Counted from the first letter of the stretch, positions 24,788 to 37,239 are shown. The stretch is DNA of 64,000 bases from Euwallacea fornicatus (GCF_040115645.1 NC_089553.1:1798001-1862000); one strand, 5' to 3'. The notes: generated by a model not told the origin, from the letters alone. Numbers and translations are program-made.

Positions 24788-26260
24788 GCAGAAACGTCGC
24801 CTATTTAACACAGCTACTATATAATGGGTAGGTGCTAGTTTCGTGGCGTCATTCATTTTAGACTTTGAAACGTAATTGCAGATTATTCAGAGCCCCAAAA
24901 AACTCGACGAGACCTAGATAACCCTAATTGCCATTTGTTGCTGCGTATGTTTAGTGTACTTAGAGCTGATGATTTTTCCATTTGTGATGATATTAGTTTA
25001 GAAGCTTTGTCGCCTATATAGCAGTTCTTCACGGTAATAGAAGCGAACACTACTAAATGCAAATGAGTGCGGAATGAAAAATTTCTAATGGGGAATTTCG
25101 ACAAGTCGCTCTATAGAAGGTTTGACAAGACAATAGGAACTTATATTAACTGATAGATTATTATCTAGTTGTCTATTTAAATTATATGATATCTATATTG
25201 TAAAAATAACGATATATGCACAAAGCTGCAAAATCCAGAGCTGGCTTAGATGCCTGATGCGAGGCTGAAACTTGCCTTCAAATTGGGGTAATGAGCGTCT
25301 ACGTCCAATCCTGCCAATGGGCGTTTGACTCTGCCTCCGGCATTAAAATTAAGGAAAAATCGTTCAAACTTCATATCATCGCTGAGCTTAAATTCATCTG
25401 TCAAGACTATATAGAAAAAATATAATTACATATATGATTAGATCATTCCGAGAAACTTATTACGATATAATATCTTCTTAGTTGCAACATCTTTTGTGAA
25501 CATCGAGTATGTAAATGTACATATTTAGAGATGTGTTTTTGTTGAGAAATCTTTATCAAGTATTTACATGTAAATACATCTGCCTACTCACCCAGAAATG
25601 GTAAGAAAGCACCAGATATACTATAGGTATTAGGACTTTATGTAGGTTTTCATAATAATCATAGGAAGCAAACTAATCATTATCAATGGTAATTTTCTTC
25701 TCATAGAGAACTGAGATTTTTGTGACAAAATTCTGAAAATTCAAATTGACCAAAAGTTTGCATTATAGAAATTTGTTTTTCTCTCACGCAAGTTTTTATC
25801 AATGTTAACATGCTTCCAAATAAGGAATACCACTAAAACTATACAAATTATTACATAAAGTTTAGAAAAACGTTAGTTTTAGTTCCATAATAGTCAGTTT
25901 GTCTCGTTCGAAATTATTACTTTAGAGCTATTTTTGACCTTGATGGAGCTTTAAATATAGAAGGATTTTCATGATTCTTCACTTAGATTACTAGTACCAG
26001 GACAAGATAATTTGAAGGGTGTGTATAAAGCTCTTATTGTTATCCAGTTTAAATCCTCACTTTCTACTACCAAAGGTGAGATTATTACGTAGTATATTAG
26101 AGCAAAAACCCTAAAGACCACAGCAGTGGTAAATGTATAAACGTGTTAATGTATCATTTTTGACTTATTGTAATTGTTCTTTAGTTACAATTTATAAGTT
26201 TAAGTGACTAGTGTTATTTTAAAATGAACAATAAAAATAAATATAAAATAATAATTGTAA
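24788..26260 (+). other. Syt1: Probable Syt1 3' UTR and downstream
   Basis: No coding block follows the stop codon at 24785-24787. The region is AT-rich and ends at tandem polyadenylation signals (26230-26241). A long 3' UTR is usual for neuronal synaptotagmin transcripts, but its true extent needs transcript data. Confidence 0.45.
26230..26241 (+). terminator. Tandem AATAAA polyadenylation signals
   Basis: Two back-to-back AATAAA hexamers lie about 1.45 kb after the Syt1 stop; candidate distal poly(A) site for Syt1. Confidence 0.4.
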
Positions 26261-26261
26261 A

Positions 26262-26808
26262 ATTTAAAATAAACTGTGGCAATCTTTTGCTCTTGTTAAA
26301 GTGTTAGACAAAATAAACCATATCACCTTCCCTGTTGACCACAAATGTATTATTTTCCATTAAAACTTGAAGATTATTAATTCAAAATAAACCTTTAATT
26401 GTTGCAAAAAGACAATACTGGGCGGCCCAGATTTTATATAACAGCAATTATCTCAAAACCGCTTAATGATAGAACAGTTTAAATGGAAAAGTCATAAGAT
26501 GGGTACAGCAGCATAGACTGGATGTAATTTTACACATACCAGAAGGCACCTTTCATATATATTCACACTTGGATTTATCGATGTGAAATTCTAATAACAT
26601 GTCATGTGGCATGTCCAATTTTAAATTTCAACAAGTTCAAAATAACAACGTTTGAAATGTATCACCCTGTATGATTCAAATTATGTCCAGCTTATAGATC
26701 TACCTTCATTTTATAACATTTGTATTTTAACTGTTTTTGTATCTTTGAAGGTTTACGACAACTGCCGCCACTATTTGCGACACCCAGTGTACTATACACG
26801 TTAATCAG
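26262..26808. other. Convergent intergenic region between Syt1 and the LYR gene
   Basis: Separates the Syt1 3' end from the stop codon of the minus-strand LYR gene. A CCCTGTATGATTC stretch near 26665 resembles the ends of foldback elements in this window, but its partner end was not found. Confidence 0.35.
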
Positions 26809-27113
26809 CTAGTTGTCACTATAATATCGTCTTTTCAAAGTTCGATACTTCTTGAGCATGTATAGAGCTTCAATCTCTTTGGCCACAAACTCCCCCCTTC
26901 TAATCATTTCCTCAATTTTCGTGGGATCAGTTTCCTCTCTATTTTTAAAGAAAGCCATGTGCAATCTTTGCCTAAAGTAATTGAATCCTGCAGGCCAGTG
27001 TTTTCCCAAGTGTAACAGCTAAGATTTATAGCAGAAGGCTATCATTTAATTATTATTACACATTCAATACTTACAGTTCTGTACAAATTCAATACGCGAC
27101 TTCTTTGGGACAT
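26809..27113 (-). CDS. ETFRF1: LYR-motif protein, ETFRF1/LYRM5 type
   Basis: Two minus-strand exons, 27113-27075 and 27018-26809, split by a 56-nt intron (GTAAGT...CTTAG), encode 82 residues. The N terminus MSQRSRVLNLYRTLLHLGK holds the LYR tripeptide, split from what follows by the intron; then WPAG..YFRQRL, KIEEMIRRGEFVAKEIEALY and a C-terminal KKYRTLKRRYYSDN. The GEFV-KE-EALY and YR-K-RYYSD signatures, with the length of about 80, match ETFRF1 rather than other LYRM proteins. Family knowledge: ETFRF1 is a mitochondrial-matrix protein that, with acyl-carrier protein, binds electron-transfer flavoprotein and favours loss of its flavin, damping fatty-acid oxidation electron flow. The gene is oriented head to head with the TBP-related factor gene about 3.3 kb away. 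Confidence 0.9.
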
Positions 27114-30100
27114 ATTAGACATATGTATGGTCTTATTAGAGATTAGAGGCCTACAAAATGGTTGGGATAATTATCAAAGGAGCTGTGGTGAAAGGTATGA
27201 AGTTGTACTTATAGAACCGGTGAAATTAGTTGCCATACTGAATGCATGAGAAGTGGAAAAATTCTTGAATAAAGTTACATTATGAAGGAATGAAACCATT
27301 TAAAATGTACTACTTACTATTTACATAACTTCGAACTTGACCTTTATTCTAAACGAACAACGTACAATCAAAATTAAACAATATATATAAAATAAACAAT
27401 ATACAGTACATCTCACGACACTAATGATATGATGGAATGTATGTTTCCGCGCATACACCACTTGGCCAGGTTGAGCTCTGCAATGTTGCCGGCTTGCTTT
27501 TAAACAGTCAAGTTGTTTGATTGTTATTTAAAGTTTGCAATCAAAATTACATAAAAAAATTAATGCAACTCTCAAACACGAACCAACATACAATTCTAGA
27601 AATAAATGAAAAATGAATAAATTTTATCGATGAAAATTAAAACAAAAACAAAAAGTCAATTAAATGTTCAAAATCGGCTCCTGTCTTGTACAAAACAGCA
27701 ATCGAGCCGTTCATAAAACATCCTCAATATGATATTCACATTCATATGTATTAAAACATTTTTTAATAAAGCAAGCCGGCAACTTTGCAGAGCTCGATTT
27801 GACTGTAGCAATAAACATGAAATAAAACTGAAAACTTTCCGAACAAAAATAAGTTGCTCTGGGCAAACTCACCTATATTCGATGTTTTTTCGAAATAATT
27901 GCTAAAAGTTTTTATCGATTTCCACTAACTTTGGAACTACGAATTACTACATAAATTGGCATAGTTGCTTGTTAAATCAGAATTATTATGCATCTTTGGA
28001 GACGCTTGCAACACGTGTTGTAAGCACTTGCGGATTTCTTCGTTTTCGCTAATTAATATAGAGAAATTTACACAAATTTTCAAGTTTTAAATAAAAATGT
28101 TATACCATTTAAAATTATAAAGTAAAAGAAGCAAAAATGACGTCATCCCAGTCGATTGACTGAATATCTACGAATCTGACTGGTACCGAAGAAAAGAAAC
28201 CCATTTCTCATTAAGTTCCCAATAATTCTCCACTTCCGGTACCCATTTCAGTACTCATAAAGTATACAAATTAGCAATAAACTACTGTTCGTGAATGACC
28301 ACATCATTTCGATTGAGTTTGGATTTACTTCTCTTGCACTTTGAAAAGCTCTAAGATTGATGGGATCTCAGTACCTTTGTGTATAATTAATTAAAGCAAA
28401 TATCACATTCTTTGTAAAATAATATCTATAGTAGTTGCTTGCCTTTTTAACACAAAAATCACTTTCAAAAGATGTGAGATGGACTGAATGAAGTGAAAAA
28501 GATTCTACTAACTGATAGCGCAAGCTACCTGCCAGACAAACCTGAACCTGGACTTACTTATGTCTTATTATCGTAGAACTCTCTAATGGCAAACTATTTC
28601 TTGAATTTATTTCGAGTTAATTTTTGGGTCAACTGATTGATACATATCTTCTTTTATTACAATTTTTAGTTATAGCAATCTGTAGCTGACTAATTTTAGC
28701 ATGTTTAACAGAGCATAGTGTTGCTCTTAAAAGACTGTCTTTTCAATAACAGAATCGTTGGGAGTTTTTTGTTCATCTAGTCTTTGCCAGGCCTATATTT
28801 ACATTTTCTTATGTTTCAACATATGTATATCTGATAAGAGGTGCCCTGTTTGCAAGAAAAATAGCATTTAATAATACTGTACATAGAATAGCATTTTTTA
28901 AATCTTTTTATCTTCCTTGCCAGCAATGACTTTCGAATTTAAATGATATTCGTTGGATTTATTTTGATGCATCCTTATATATTTAGCGTTTTAACAGTAT
29001 ATTTAGTGTTTTAACACATCATATACTACTGTAGTACACTAATTTTGGATGATCTTTCAATAGATATTGTGTTGGGGAGTATATAATCGATATTATTCAT
29101 GGTATTTGTCAAGTGCAATTCAATGTGAAAAAATAACTTTCTGTGACTGGATGGACCATTAAGTGACATTTCGCCTGGATGTGAATTGTCCTGGATTACG
29201 GTAATGTTGACCGGATGACGATTGAAGGCATTGAAAGCTGTTGAATTGATGTTGTATAGCAGGAAGAAATATAGTTTTTGGCACACTATGCAGTGGTGCT
29301 GTATCGAAAATAAATAACATCTGAAATCTTTCTTCCCCATGACTAAGGAATAACAGTTTTCCTTGACAGAATTCCAAATAAATCGTGCTTCCAGAAGGTT
29401 TATTTGTGTTTAGTGATCGGTGTTTCATCATTGTATATAGTTTAATGTCCTTTAATTTTATTTTCTGTTTCGGTGTCCTGTTTAAGTGGTTTTCGTCACT
29501 GTTTATACATGTATTTGTCCGCCTCCAGATTATTTCGTTTCGTTTTTCGTTTCTATGGTTAGACTAGCGAGTTGCACTCTCGCAAAAAAAGGTGTAGTTG
29601 TTTCAATACATAAAGGCCTTCGTATCGTCACCGTTTGGCCTATGACTCGTATCTTTGCAAAAAGGCATATTGTAAAAATATTTTTGTATGTTTTCGTACC
29701 GATATCGATTCTTAAATGATTCAGACAAGCACCAGCACGACACACGACATTCGAAATACGGAATTAACTAATAATCGATTTAATTCGAAACGAAAATCGT
29801 TTAGCAATATCTTTTTTAGTTTCTGAAACCTAACATCATTTTGGTTTCTATTTTTTGCGATTTTTTGGTGATGAAAATGAAGATTCGAAAAAGTTCCTTT
29901 TTAAAGTTCCACGACGTGAATGGTTTTGTTCATGGTCAATATAGGTTTAAAATTTTTAATTGTAAATTAGTGAATAAAATTCGATTTTCTTGCATTTCAA
30001 GTGTGAACTGGCTAAAAATAATTGACCAAAACAGAATGTATTTGACATTAACGATACGAAAACATAACCTCAAGTGCGGCGGTTTTATAGGTAATACAAG

Positions 30101-30372
30101 AACGGCCCGAACAGACGTCCTTACCTAATAAATGACGTGAGCATGCGCCTTACCTTTCAGCTATGCTGCACCGTAGTGAAAAGAAAGAGTAAGATAGACA
30201 GCGGCCGTGGATTAGACCACAATTCAACCATCATTTAAAATCGAATTGATCCGAAAAAATAACAAACCTTTTTAACCTCACTTTTTGAATTTTAATCAGT
30301 TCTTGTGTTTTTGAATACTTTGGAATATATGTTTTTAGTAATTTACTAGAAATCAACGTTAAAGACATAAGA
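27114..30372. other. 3.2 kb region between divergent ETFRF1 and TBP-related genes
   Basis: Apart from the inverted-repeat element at 27474-27796, no structured feature is recognised. Minus-strand frames at 29026-29431 and plus-strand frames at 29385-30128 lack motifs. A perfect CRE-type TGACGTCA lies at about 28139-28146. Confidence 0.4.
27474..27796. mobile_element. Small inverted-repeat element (MITE-like)
   Basis: GAGCTCTGCAATGTTGCCGG with downstream TTGCTTTT at the left is mirrored by AAAGCAAGCCGGCAACTTTGCAGAGCTC at the right (27768-27796), giving terminal inverted repeats of about 29 bp around a 265-bp AT-rich interior without coding capacity. A target duplication could not be defined. 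Confidence 0.55.
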
Positions 30373-32417
30373 ATGGAAAGCAGTAGTAAAGACCCAGATG
30401 TATACTTAAGAACTATGCTAAATTCACCTCTTAAATACACGCCTGCAGTTCCAGTACCTGATTGGAGTCCTGCAAGTACTATACCAACCCCTAATTCAAG
30501 TCAACCCTTAAATTTGGTAGGTTGAAAGGTTGGAAAATTTTCATTAAATGAAGCTAAAATGAGTGTTCTTTCACTTGTTAAAACATTTAAATCTTTCAGA
30601 AGTATAGTTTTGATTACAAATGGTATGTTTTTGCTTTGTATTGTATCGAATTGGCCTATGTTGGTCTTTATGCTCTATTATTTTTCTGCTGAACATACCA
30701 ACAATTGCACAGAATCTACAGACTGCTCATGACATTGTGGGCATTACAATTTCTCAGAGATGACTATTTGTATAAGTGACTGAAAAGCAAGTTATTCCTT
30801 GTGGAAACTGCAATGGCAATTCCTACTATTATTTATTTAATTATGTTCAGTGGTTTTATCAAAAACTGCATGTAGTGTGTCATACCTAGTCGGTTATACT
30901 AGTGCTCCTTGAATTTCAGCTTGCCCCATCTCTAAGGCTGATCTGTTGTTAACTCGAATTGATTGTCCTCTACTCTCTTGTGTTTTTGCAGTGTCTCTGT
31001 CTTCATTGTAAGTTCCTGATTCTGACTCTTTCTTTGATCCATTTAGCTTTTGCATTATGGTGAGCTGGTATTTCCCATATTTCATATCAATACTTAGATG
31101 TCGCTTTTTGTAATGGTGGGAACATTTCTGATGATTTACCCGATAGTGGCTTTTAAATCTCTCTTCTCTTCTCCTTTGATTCTTTGTATCATTGAAGACT
31201 AGCATATGTTACTAACGTTGCATTCAGGATTTCAAGAATCTGTACTAGACTATGTTCTTTATGGTTGATAATATGATGTTTGTTGCTTTTGAATGATTTT
31301 TTCACTAATATATTGCCTGATTCTGTTAATGTTTTGTCAAAGTCTTTCTATTTGAATTTCCATCGTGCCAGCAAAATTTCTAGAATTACCTTAGGGATTT
31401 GTTGCTGTATGTTGAAAGGCATCATTCTCATTCTAATTCTAATTAGTGAAAGTCTTATAATCCAGAATAATTTTTCTTGGAGTCTCCATTGCGACGAGAC
31501 TTATGAGGTCCTCTATCCCTTTTTCTTGTTATTTGCAGTATGTCTAGCAAAATCGTTTTTACAGACATCAAAACCCAATCCCTCCATATTAACCGTTACG
31601 ATACCAGGAGCAGTCGCAGGAGAACCTCACACCAATATTACTTTTCAGTAAGTACAATTTCAATTTGCTGTAATGTTCAAATACGTTTTTGTCTGTCTTC
31701 ATCTGTTAGAAATTGTGTAGCGACAGTGAATCTACGGACAACCTTAGACTTAACAACAATTAACGCCAAGACGAGAAATACTGAATACAACCCTGCACGT
31801 TTTCGTGGAGTCGTCATGAGGATAAGAGAACCACGTGCCACAGCTCTCATATTTGGGTCAGGGAAAATTGTCTGCACAGGAGCGAGAAATGAACACGACG
31901 CCCTTCTGGCCACCAAGAAATTCGCTCGGATCATCGAAAAACTCGGATTTAATGTATGACTTGTTGCTGTATTTTCTCCAAAATCGGACAGGTGGTAGAG
32001 AAAGTGAAATGTCAAAGGTCACCTCAGTTTTTGTGAATTACTTAGAATGTTTGTCTCTTGTGCTTTGATGAGAATTTATTTCAGATAAAATTCGAGGAAT
32101 TCATGATACAAAACTTGGTTGCAACTTGCGATTTGCGTTTTCCCATCAAGCTGGAAAGCTTAAATCATATGCATGGACAGTTCAGCAGGTAAAATTTTTC
32201 AAAAAGAGAGGTCAGAGAGGCTTTCACTGTGTTTTTGTTTGATAGGTACGAGCCAGAGCTGTTCGCTGGTTTAATTTATCGCATGCTGAAACCCAAAATT
32301 GTGATATTGATTTTTGTTAATGGAAAAATAGTTTTTACTGGGGGCAAGAGTCGGGAGGATATCAAGGAAGCTTTGGAGAACATATATCCTATTCTCAGGA
32401 GCTTCAGAAAAAATTAA
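30373..32417 (+). CDS. Trf: TBP-related factor (TATA-binding-protein family)
   Basis: Coding exons: 30373-30520, 31539-31647, 31710-31953, 32085-32188 and 32246-32417, about 258 residues. The first about 86 residues are a Ser/Pro/Thr-rich tail. The rest is a full two-repeat TBP saddle: repeat 1 from QNCVATVNLRTTLDLTTI through FRGVVMRIREPRATALIF to TKKFARIIEKLGFN, repeat 2 from IQNLVATCDLRFPIKLE through YEPELFAGLIYRM to ALENIYPILRSFRKN. All four DNA-intercalating Phe positions are kept (RFRGV, ALIFGSG, ELFAGL, LIFVNGK). Divergences from canonical TBP, such as ATCDLRFPI and the Pro-to-Ala change in ELFAGL, favour a TRF1-like paralogue of the kind known from Drosophila, which serves Pol III initiation there. 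The exon 1 to exon 2 junction is uncertain: the best donor (GTAGGT, 30517) gives the wrong phase and only GTTGAA at 30521 fits, so an extra exon may be missed. Confidence 0.85.
30521..31538 (+). other. Intron 1 of the TBP-related factor gene
   Basis: About 1 kb without a recognised exon. If the phase-0 donor at 30517 is used, an unseen exon of length 3n+1 must lie here to restore frame. Confidence 0.5.
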
Positions 32418-32674
32418 CTGGTTGTATTGTATTTTATATTTTATATTGACGATTGATTAATAGATATTACTTTAAAAAAAATGTGTTTTGTTTCACTCGT
32501 TCAATGACAAGAGGTACAGGAGCTTGGAAAGGTCAGAGGTCAATTTTTAGACAAATGCCATGTTTTGCTCTTGATCTTGTCTATATATTAGTTTTATCGC
32601 GTTGAGTGGCTTTTTTTTTGTACAGCCGTACTAAAATCCGAAAGAAACAACGTTATCACAAGACTGCAAAGATT

Positions 32675-32680
32675 AATAAA
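32675..32680 (+). terminator. Polyadenylation signal of the TBP-related factor gene
   Basis: First canonical AATAAA after the stop, about 260 nt downstream. Confidence 0.5.
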
Positions 32681-32944
32681 GCTGTTGCTTGTGTCTCGTT
32701 TTTTTATCCGTAATCGGAAAATTTTAAGCCACTTTCATAATATGCATTTATGTCTGGAAGAAACCCCCAATTATTGCTCAAGATAAGACGTAGTTGCATA
32801 GCTCATGCACAGGATGTTTCCGGAATACGGCCCGTAACTTCAGGATACAATTTCTCATGATATTTAAAGGAAAAAAGTTCCTGTAAATATGTGGCCAGAA
32901 ACGCTTAGATTCTGAGATATAGTTTTGAAAATAAAGAAAATATA

Positions 32945-33813
32945 TAGGATGTTTCTTAATGGGTTGTAAAAAATGAAATGGATAAATCATAAACTTATTT
33001 TAAAATAAAAACTTCACATAAAGGCATGTTTTAAATTACTACCATTTTGACTTACAGGGCGTTGAAGTTTCATTTTTTTTTCGATTTTCAATAATTTCTC
33101 TGTTATTTGTGAAGAAAACTAACTCAAAATTGGTAGTAATAATAATTGTAGATTTAAGAAAAAACCGAAATAATAATTATTTATAACGTTCTACAAGACG
33201 TCACTTTTTTCGTGGTCGCTTTCAATATTTTACATTATAATTTTTTTACGACATTTTTAGAAATTGATTAATTTCGTTTAATTCGTTATGTCTTTTATTA
33301 ACTTTTTTGCCTCTTCAACATGTTTATTAGGAACAATAGTTTAAGAGATATTGTCAGAAATTAAAAATACTGATTTGGATTATAATCAAATTAATGGTTA
33401 AAAATGTCCTTCGACTAAAATACTATATTCCATCCTTCTTCTCACGGACTGCCGGAGCCTGAAAAATTTCAAGCTTATTTCTAATAGTTTAACAAGCATC
33501 TAAAAATGTAAAAAAAGTTCTGATGTAAAATAGTGAGAGCGACCACGAAAAAATTAACACCCGGTACAATATTTCAAATAATTGTTATTTCAGATTGTTC
33601 GTAATGTTAAAATTATTGTTACTACCAATTTTGAGTTAATTATTTTTATAAATAGCAGAGAATGTAATGAAAATTGTTAAATAGAAATGAAACTTCAACA
33701 CCCTGTAAATCAAAATGGAAGCGATTTAGAACATACATGAAGTTTTTATCTTAAAATAAGCTCATCATTCACCCATTTCATTTTTTACCATTCATTATGA
33801 AACAGTCTTTATA
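32945..33813. mobile_element. Foldback element with ~250-300-bp inverted arms
   Basis: The left end TAGGATGTTTCTTAATGGGTTG and right end CATTATGAAACAGTCTTTA are inverted. Inside, left-arm blocks GGATAAATCATAAACTTATTTT and GGGCGTTGAAGTTTCAT reappear inverted as AAAATAAGCTCATCATTC and ATGAAACTTCAACACCC. Further inner pairs around ACTCAAAATTGGTAGTAATA and CGTGGTCGCT extend the arms toward a short centre. No coding capacity. The left boundary is fuzzy because a similar GGATGTTTCC motif sits at 32813. Confidence 0.7.
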
Positions 33814-34374
33814 TTGTTATTTTAAATAAATTTGGAATAAGGAATGCTAGATTTTTAATTATTTTTCAGTTATTGTACATAGGTACAAAGCTGCAGTTTT
33901 ACTATAAAGTCAATTTTGGTCTGCCGTCAGTGGCGTAGTTAGGAGTTAGTCAGTTAAGGTTTTTGACATAAAATGTAGGTTCTAATGGATTTTAAAATTA
34001 TTTTTGGACTGTCTCAGCATGTTGCAATAAAAAAGTCCCTTGATTTTTTTGCTTAACACTAACCAATTCGTAGAAAAAACGCTTATTTATTCAATTCAGC
34101 TTCAATAAAAATATGAGATAAGTATCGTCTGCATTTTTTGTTGTCTTAGTAATATCTTCGGCACCGAAATTTTTGGAATTTTGCTAATTATAAGTTGTGA
34201 GTCAAAATTGTGAATTACATAATAAACGCTGAAATGGCTCACATGCATCGACTAACTTATGTCACCCGCAGCAATTAAAAAATGATTTTATGCTAAAAAT
34301 GCAGCTTTTTACCAATATACAATAACTGAAAACTTTTAAGAACCTAATATTGACTGTTTTAAATTTATTTCAAA

Positions 34375-34376
<2 letters not shown>
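33814..34376. other. AT-rich stretch, nothing recognised
   Basis: No open frame above background and no repeat structure seen until the AT microsatellite. Confidence 0.4.

Positions 34377-34443
<67 letters not shown>
34377..34443. repeat. (AT)n dinucleotide microsatellite
   Basis: About 32 uninterrupted AT units, immediately followed by TTTTCAACACCCTGT, which resembles a foldback-element terminus. Confidence 0.95.
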
Positions 34444-34444
<1 letters not shown>

Positions 34445-36629
34445 TTTCAACACCCTGTCTCTCGGAATCTATGTGTTTTCGGCCTTATGTTTATAGGTTT
34501 TTTTTCTTTAAATAGTATAAAAAATTGTGTCTAAAAATTACGAACAGTACTTAAAAAACATCTTATAATGCCGCAATCTAAGACTTAAACTTCGGGTCGG
34601 GTCTAAACCTCGGTTATGTAATCTATTGACCTTAGAGTACAAAAAGATACCTCCCCGCATTTGATCTCTGAAGTAACATTAGGTGGGTACCTATTTACTA
34701 TTCATCCGCAATGATTGGTGAAGGTGAATTGCTTGAGGATTAAAGCTCTAAGGCTAGCAAAGAGGCTGCTCTTAATTTTCTGGCAGCCATAATAATGATC
34801 ACCTCTTTTCGTGCCTTGAAAAATACCTTAAATTAATCGTCTCGATGCGCTTAATAACCCCACAAAAATTGCTTTGCAAAATTTCTTTTAGTTTCTGAGA
34901 TACGGGGCCATTTTGGTGCCCATTTAAAGGAAGGTTGCAAAGAACGCTGTTCCAAGGCTCCAGGACCTCAATAGCTCTATATACAGTCAATCAAGGATTC
35001 ATATCACTAAGTTAAATTGAGAAAGAGCACATCTAAAATTTCCATTTTTTTCCAAAAATTGTTAAAGAGGGGAAGTACACATCTTTTATCATTTTTCAAA
35101 CTTCGAATGCTGGAATGCGTTTAGGAGGTTTAAGGGAGAAATGATTAAATTTCTGAGTGATATTCAAGAGAACTTGATCTCTTGGAAATCTCACTCTTCA
35201 GTATCATTAGGTCCCACAATTATGGGAAGTGTCACCATAAAGGCCACGACGTACATTCCTAACAGCACTGTATTTCATCTACACTGCTCATGAGAAGAGG
35301 ATCTTATCGAAACTAATAAACTACGATAATTTGAACTATTTTAATTCGAAAAAGAAGCAAATAACATCGGTTCGACAAAACGTCCAGTTTAATTGCCAAG
35401 ACCGAAAAGTTTTGGAAATCGGAATGATGGAGAGTGTGAAGGTGACTCTGGGGCACTATGATGGTAGTAAATGATTGAGTGTTTATACGGAAATCAAACA
35501 CCTCATGGCCAAGTTAAACACACTGGTCAACCTACAATTTCCGAATTCAACAAGAAAAGTACAGTGGCTTGCCGGGTCATTAACGAAGGTGAGAACCTAA
35601 ACAGGTCAAAAAGAATATGGATTATTTTATCCTATGCCAATGGAGAAAAAGACGCACTAATTAGGTCAATACCCCAAAAATTGCAAATTTCTATGAACCC
35701 AAAGCGTACGATAAATTGCGTTCATAAATACGTAAGTAATAATTAACGAAGAGACGAAACCAGCTTCCTCAGTAATTAATCGCACACGGTGAACGGCCTC
35801 ACCGGAACGACCCACAATCCGGAGTTGGCGAACTCCCAGATGTCCCCGAAATGGGGCCATCGGCGTCTTGCAAAGCAGTCGATACAGCCTTGAAAAGTAG
35901 GCCACCGGGGTGCACTTTGCAACTGCCTCATCAGGCCAACGAATTTTTAGGTCAACGACCTGAGCCCTCCCCTGGAATCAAACCGGATTTATGTGGACAC
36001 CGATTCTCCGGATGGCCTACATTGGCATAAACCCTCTTTTTGCAGTCTTTTTTCTGTATCCGGGCCATTAAAATTTTCAAGCTAATCATACATTGTTTTG
36101 GTGACTTTTCAAATGAAGGAGTGAGTATTAAATTCCAGCAGAAGTAAACTACACATTTTATAGCATTGTTTTCCTGCTTCTGGATTAGAAGGAAAACTTA
36201 TTATGGACGTTATTCTCGGGAAAAAGAAACACGATTGTATTTATACTTCTTTTCTATGAAAGGTTTATTAAAGCGTTTCTTGGCTAGTGTGTCTAACGAA
36301 CTAGTGTCTTAATTGGTTATTAATACAAGTACAATTTTTGCGTTGGTGACCCCATCCAAATCTCTATAGTTGGGTAATCAGGAGCTCACTGGGCAGGGTC
36401 GTTGGCAATAGTTACCAGGGCCTGAATGTTGCTGGAGACCAATTAATTGATTTTCAACTGGTTGAAGTTTGAAATTCACAGTATCGATGCTACATTTTAA
36501 AAATCAAATTACACATTTTACCATACTTATCAATTTGGAGTACCTAAATCTGCGTTAAAAAAAAATGCATTAATCAGATTAATGAATGATCGATTTTATA
36601 CAAATGTCCATCCATTTTATATCTTTTTA
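34444..36629. other. Intergenic stretch with a GC-richer block
   Basis: No gene recognised. 35745-36030 is clearly richer in G and C than its surroundings and has a minus-strand 79-codon frame without known motifs. A possible LTR remnant ends near 36350 (TTGCGTTGGTGACCCC). Confidence 0.35.
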
Positions 36630-37239
36630 TATAAAAGGCATTTCAAATTCGGCCCTCACCTTTAGGGCATCGGAAACTGAAATAGACATGAAAAAGTTTA
36701 GATGGAGGCAAAGTTGCATAATTGTTTTCCGTTTTCCAAATTTTAACTTTTCGAGTAGTTCCTAAGATAACCGAATGAAACTAAAAATTGGGGATTCGGT
36801 TTTTTTTAACGTTATTTAACAACAAAATCTAAAATTGTAAGAACATATTCGTTGCCACTTATTTTCAGTTACATTATGACATTTTCAGATTTGCCATCCA
36901 ACGTTTCGTCCTTTGACTATCGTCAACTTGATTTTTCTTATGGGTGCTACATTTGATTTTTTGACAGAAAAATGAGCACATCTGAAAATGTCAGCGTGTA
37001 AGTGAATAAAAGTGCCAAGGAAAATGTGCTCTTGGCTTTGGGCTTCTTTGTCAAATAACACTAAAAAAAATAAAACCGAGATATTTAATTTTTACATTTT
37101 TTAGCTATTTTCGGAAAATTCAAATTTTGAAAATGACAAGCCCTAAATTACCTAATTTTGCCCCCATTTAAGCTTCTTTGTATCTCCTTTAGTTTCCGAG
37201 ATCCCAACGATGAGAGTAGAATTTGAAATGCCCTGTATA
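36630..37239. mobile_element. Foldback element with nested internal hairpin
   Basis: The left end (AAAGGCATTTCAAATTC near 36634, then ATCGGAAACTGAAATAGA) is inverted relative to the right end (TTTAGTTTCCGAGATCCC, then GAATTTGAAATGCCCTGTAT). Inner matches include GATGGAGGCAAAGTTG versus its diverged complement near 37160. A second inverted pair sits at the centre: 36852-36890 and 36980-37020 (TTATGACATTTTCAGAT versus ATCTGAAAATGTCAGCG). No transposase frame. Confidence 0.65.

Noticed and set aside
29026..29431. Overlapping minus frames between ETFRF1 and the TBP-related gene
   Set aside because: Two frames overlap each other and neither shows a domain; codon content looks random.
34377..34443. 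AT repeat as a structured regulatory site
   Set aside because: A pure dinucleotide run is best treated as a microsatellite.
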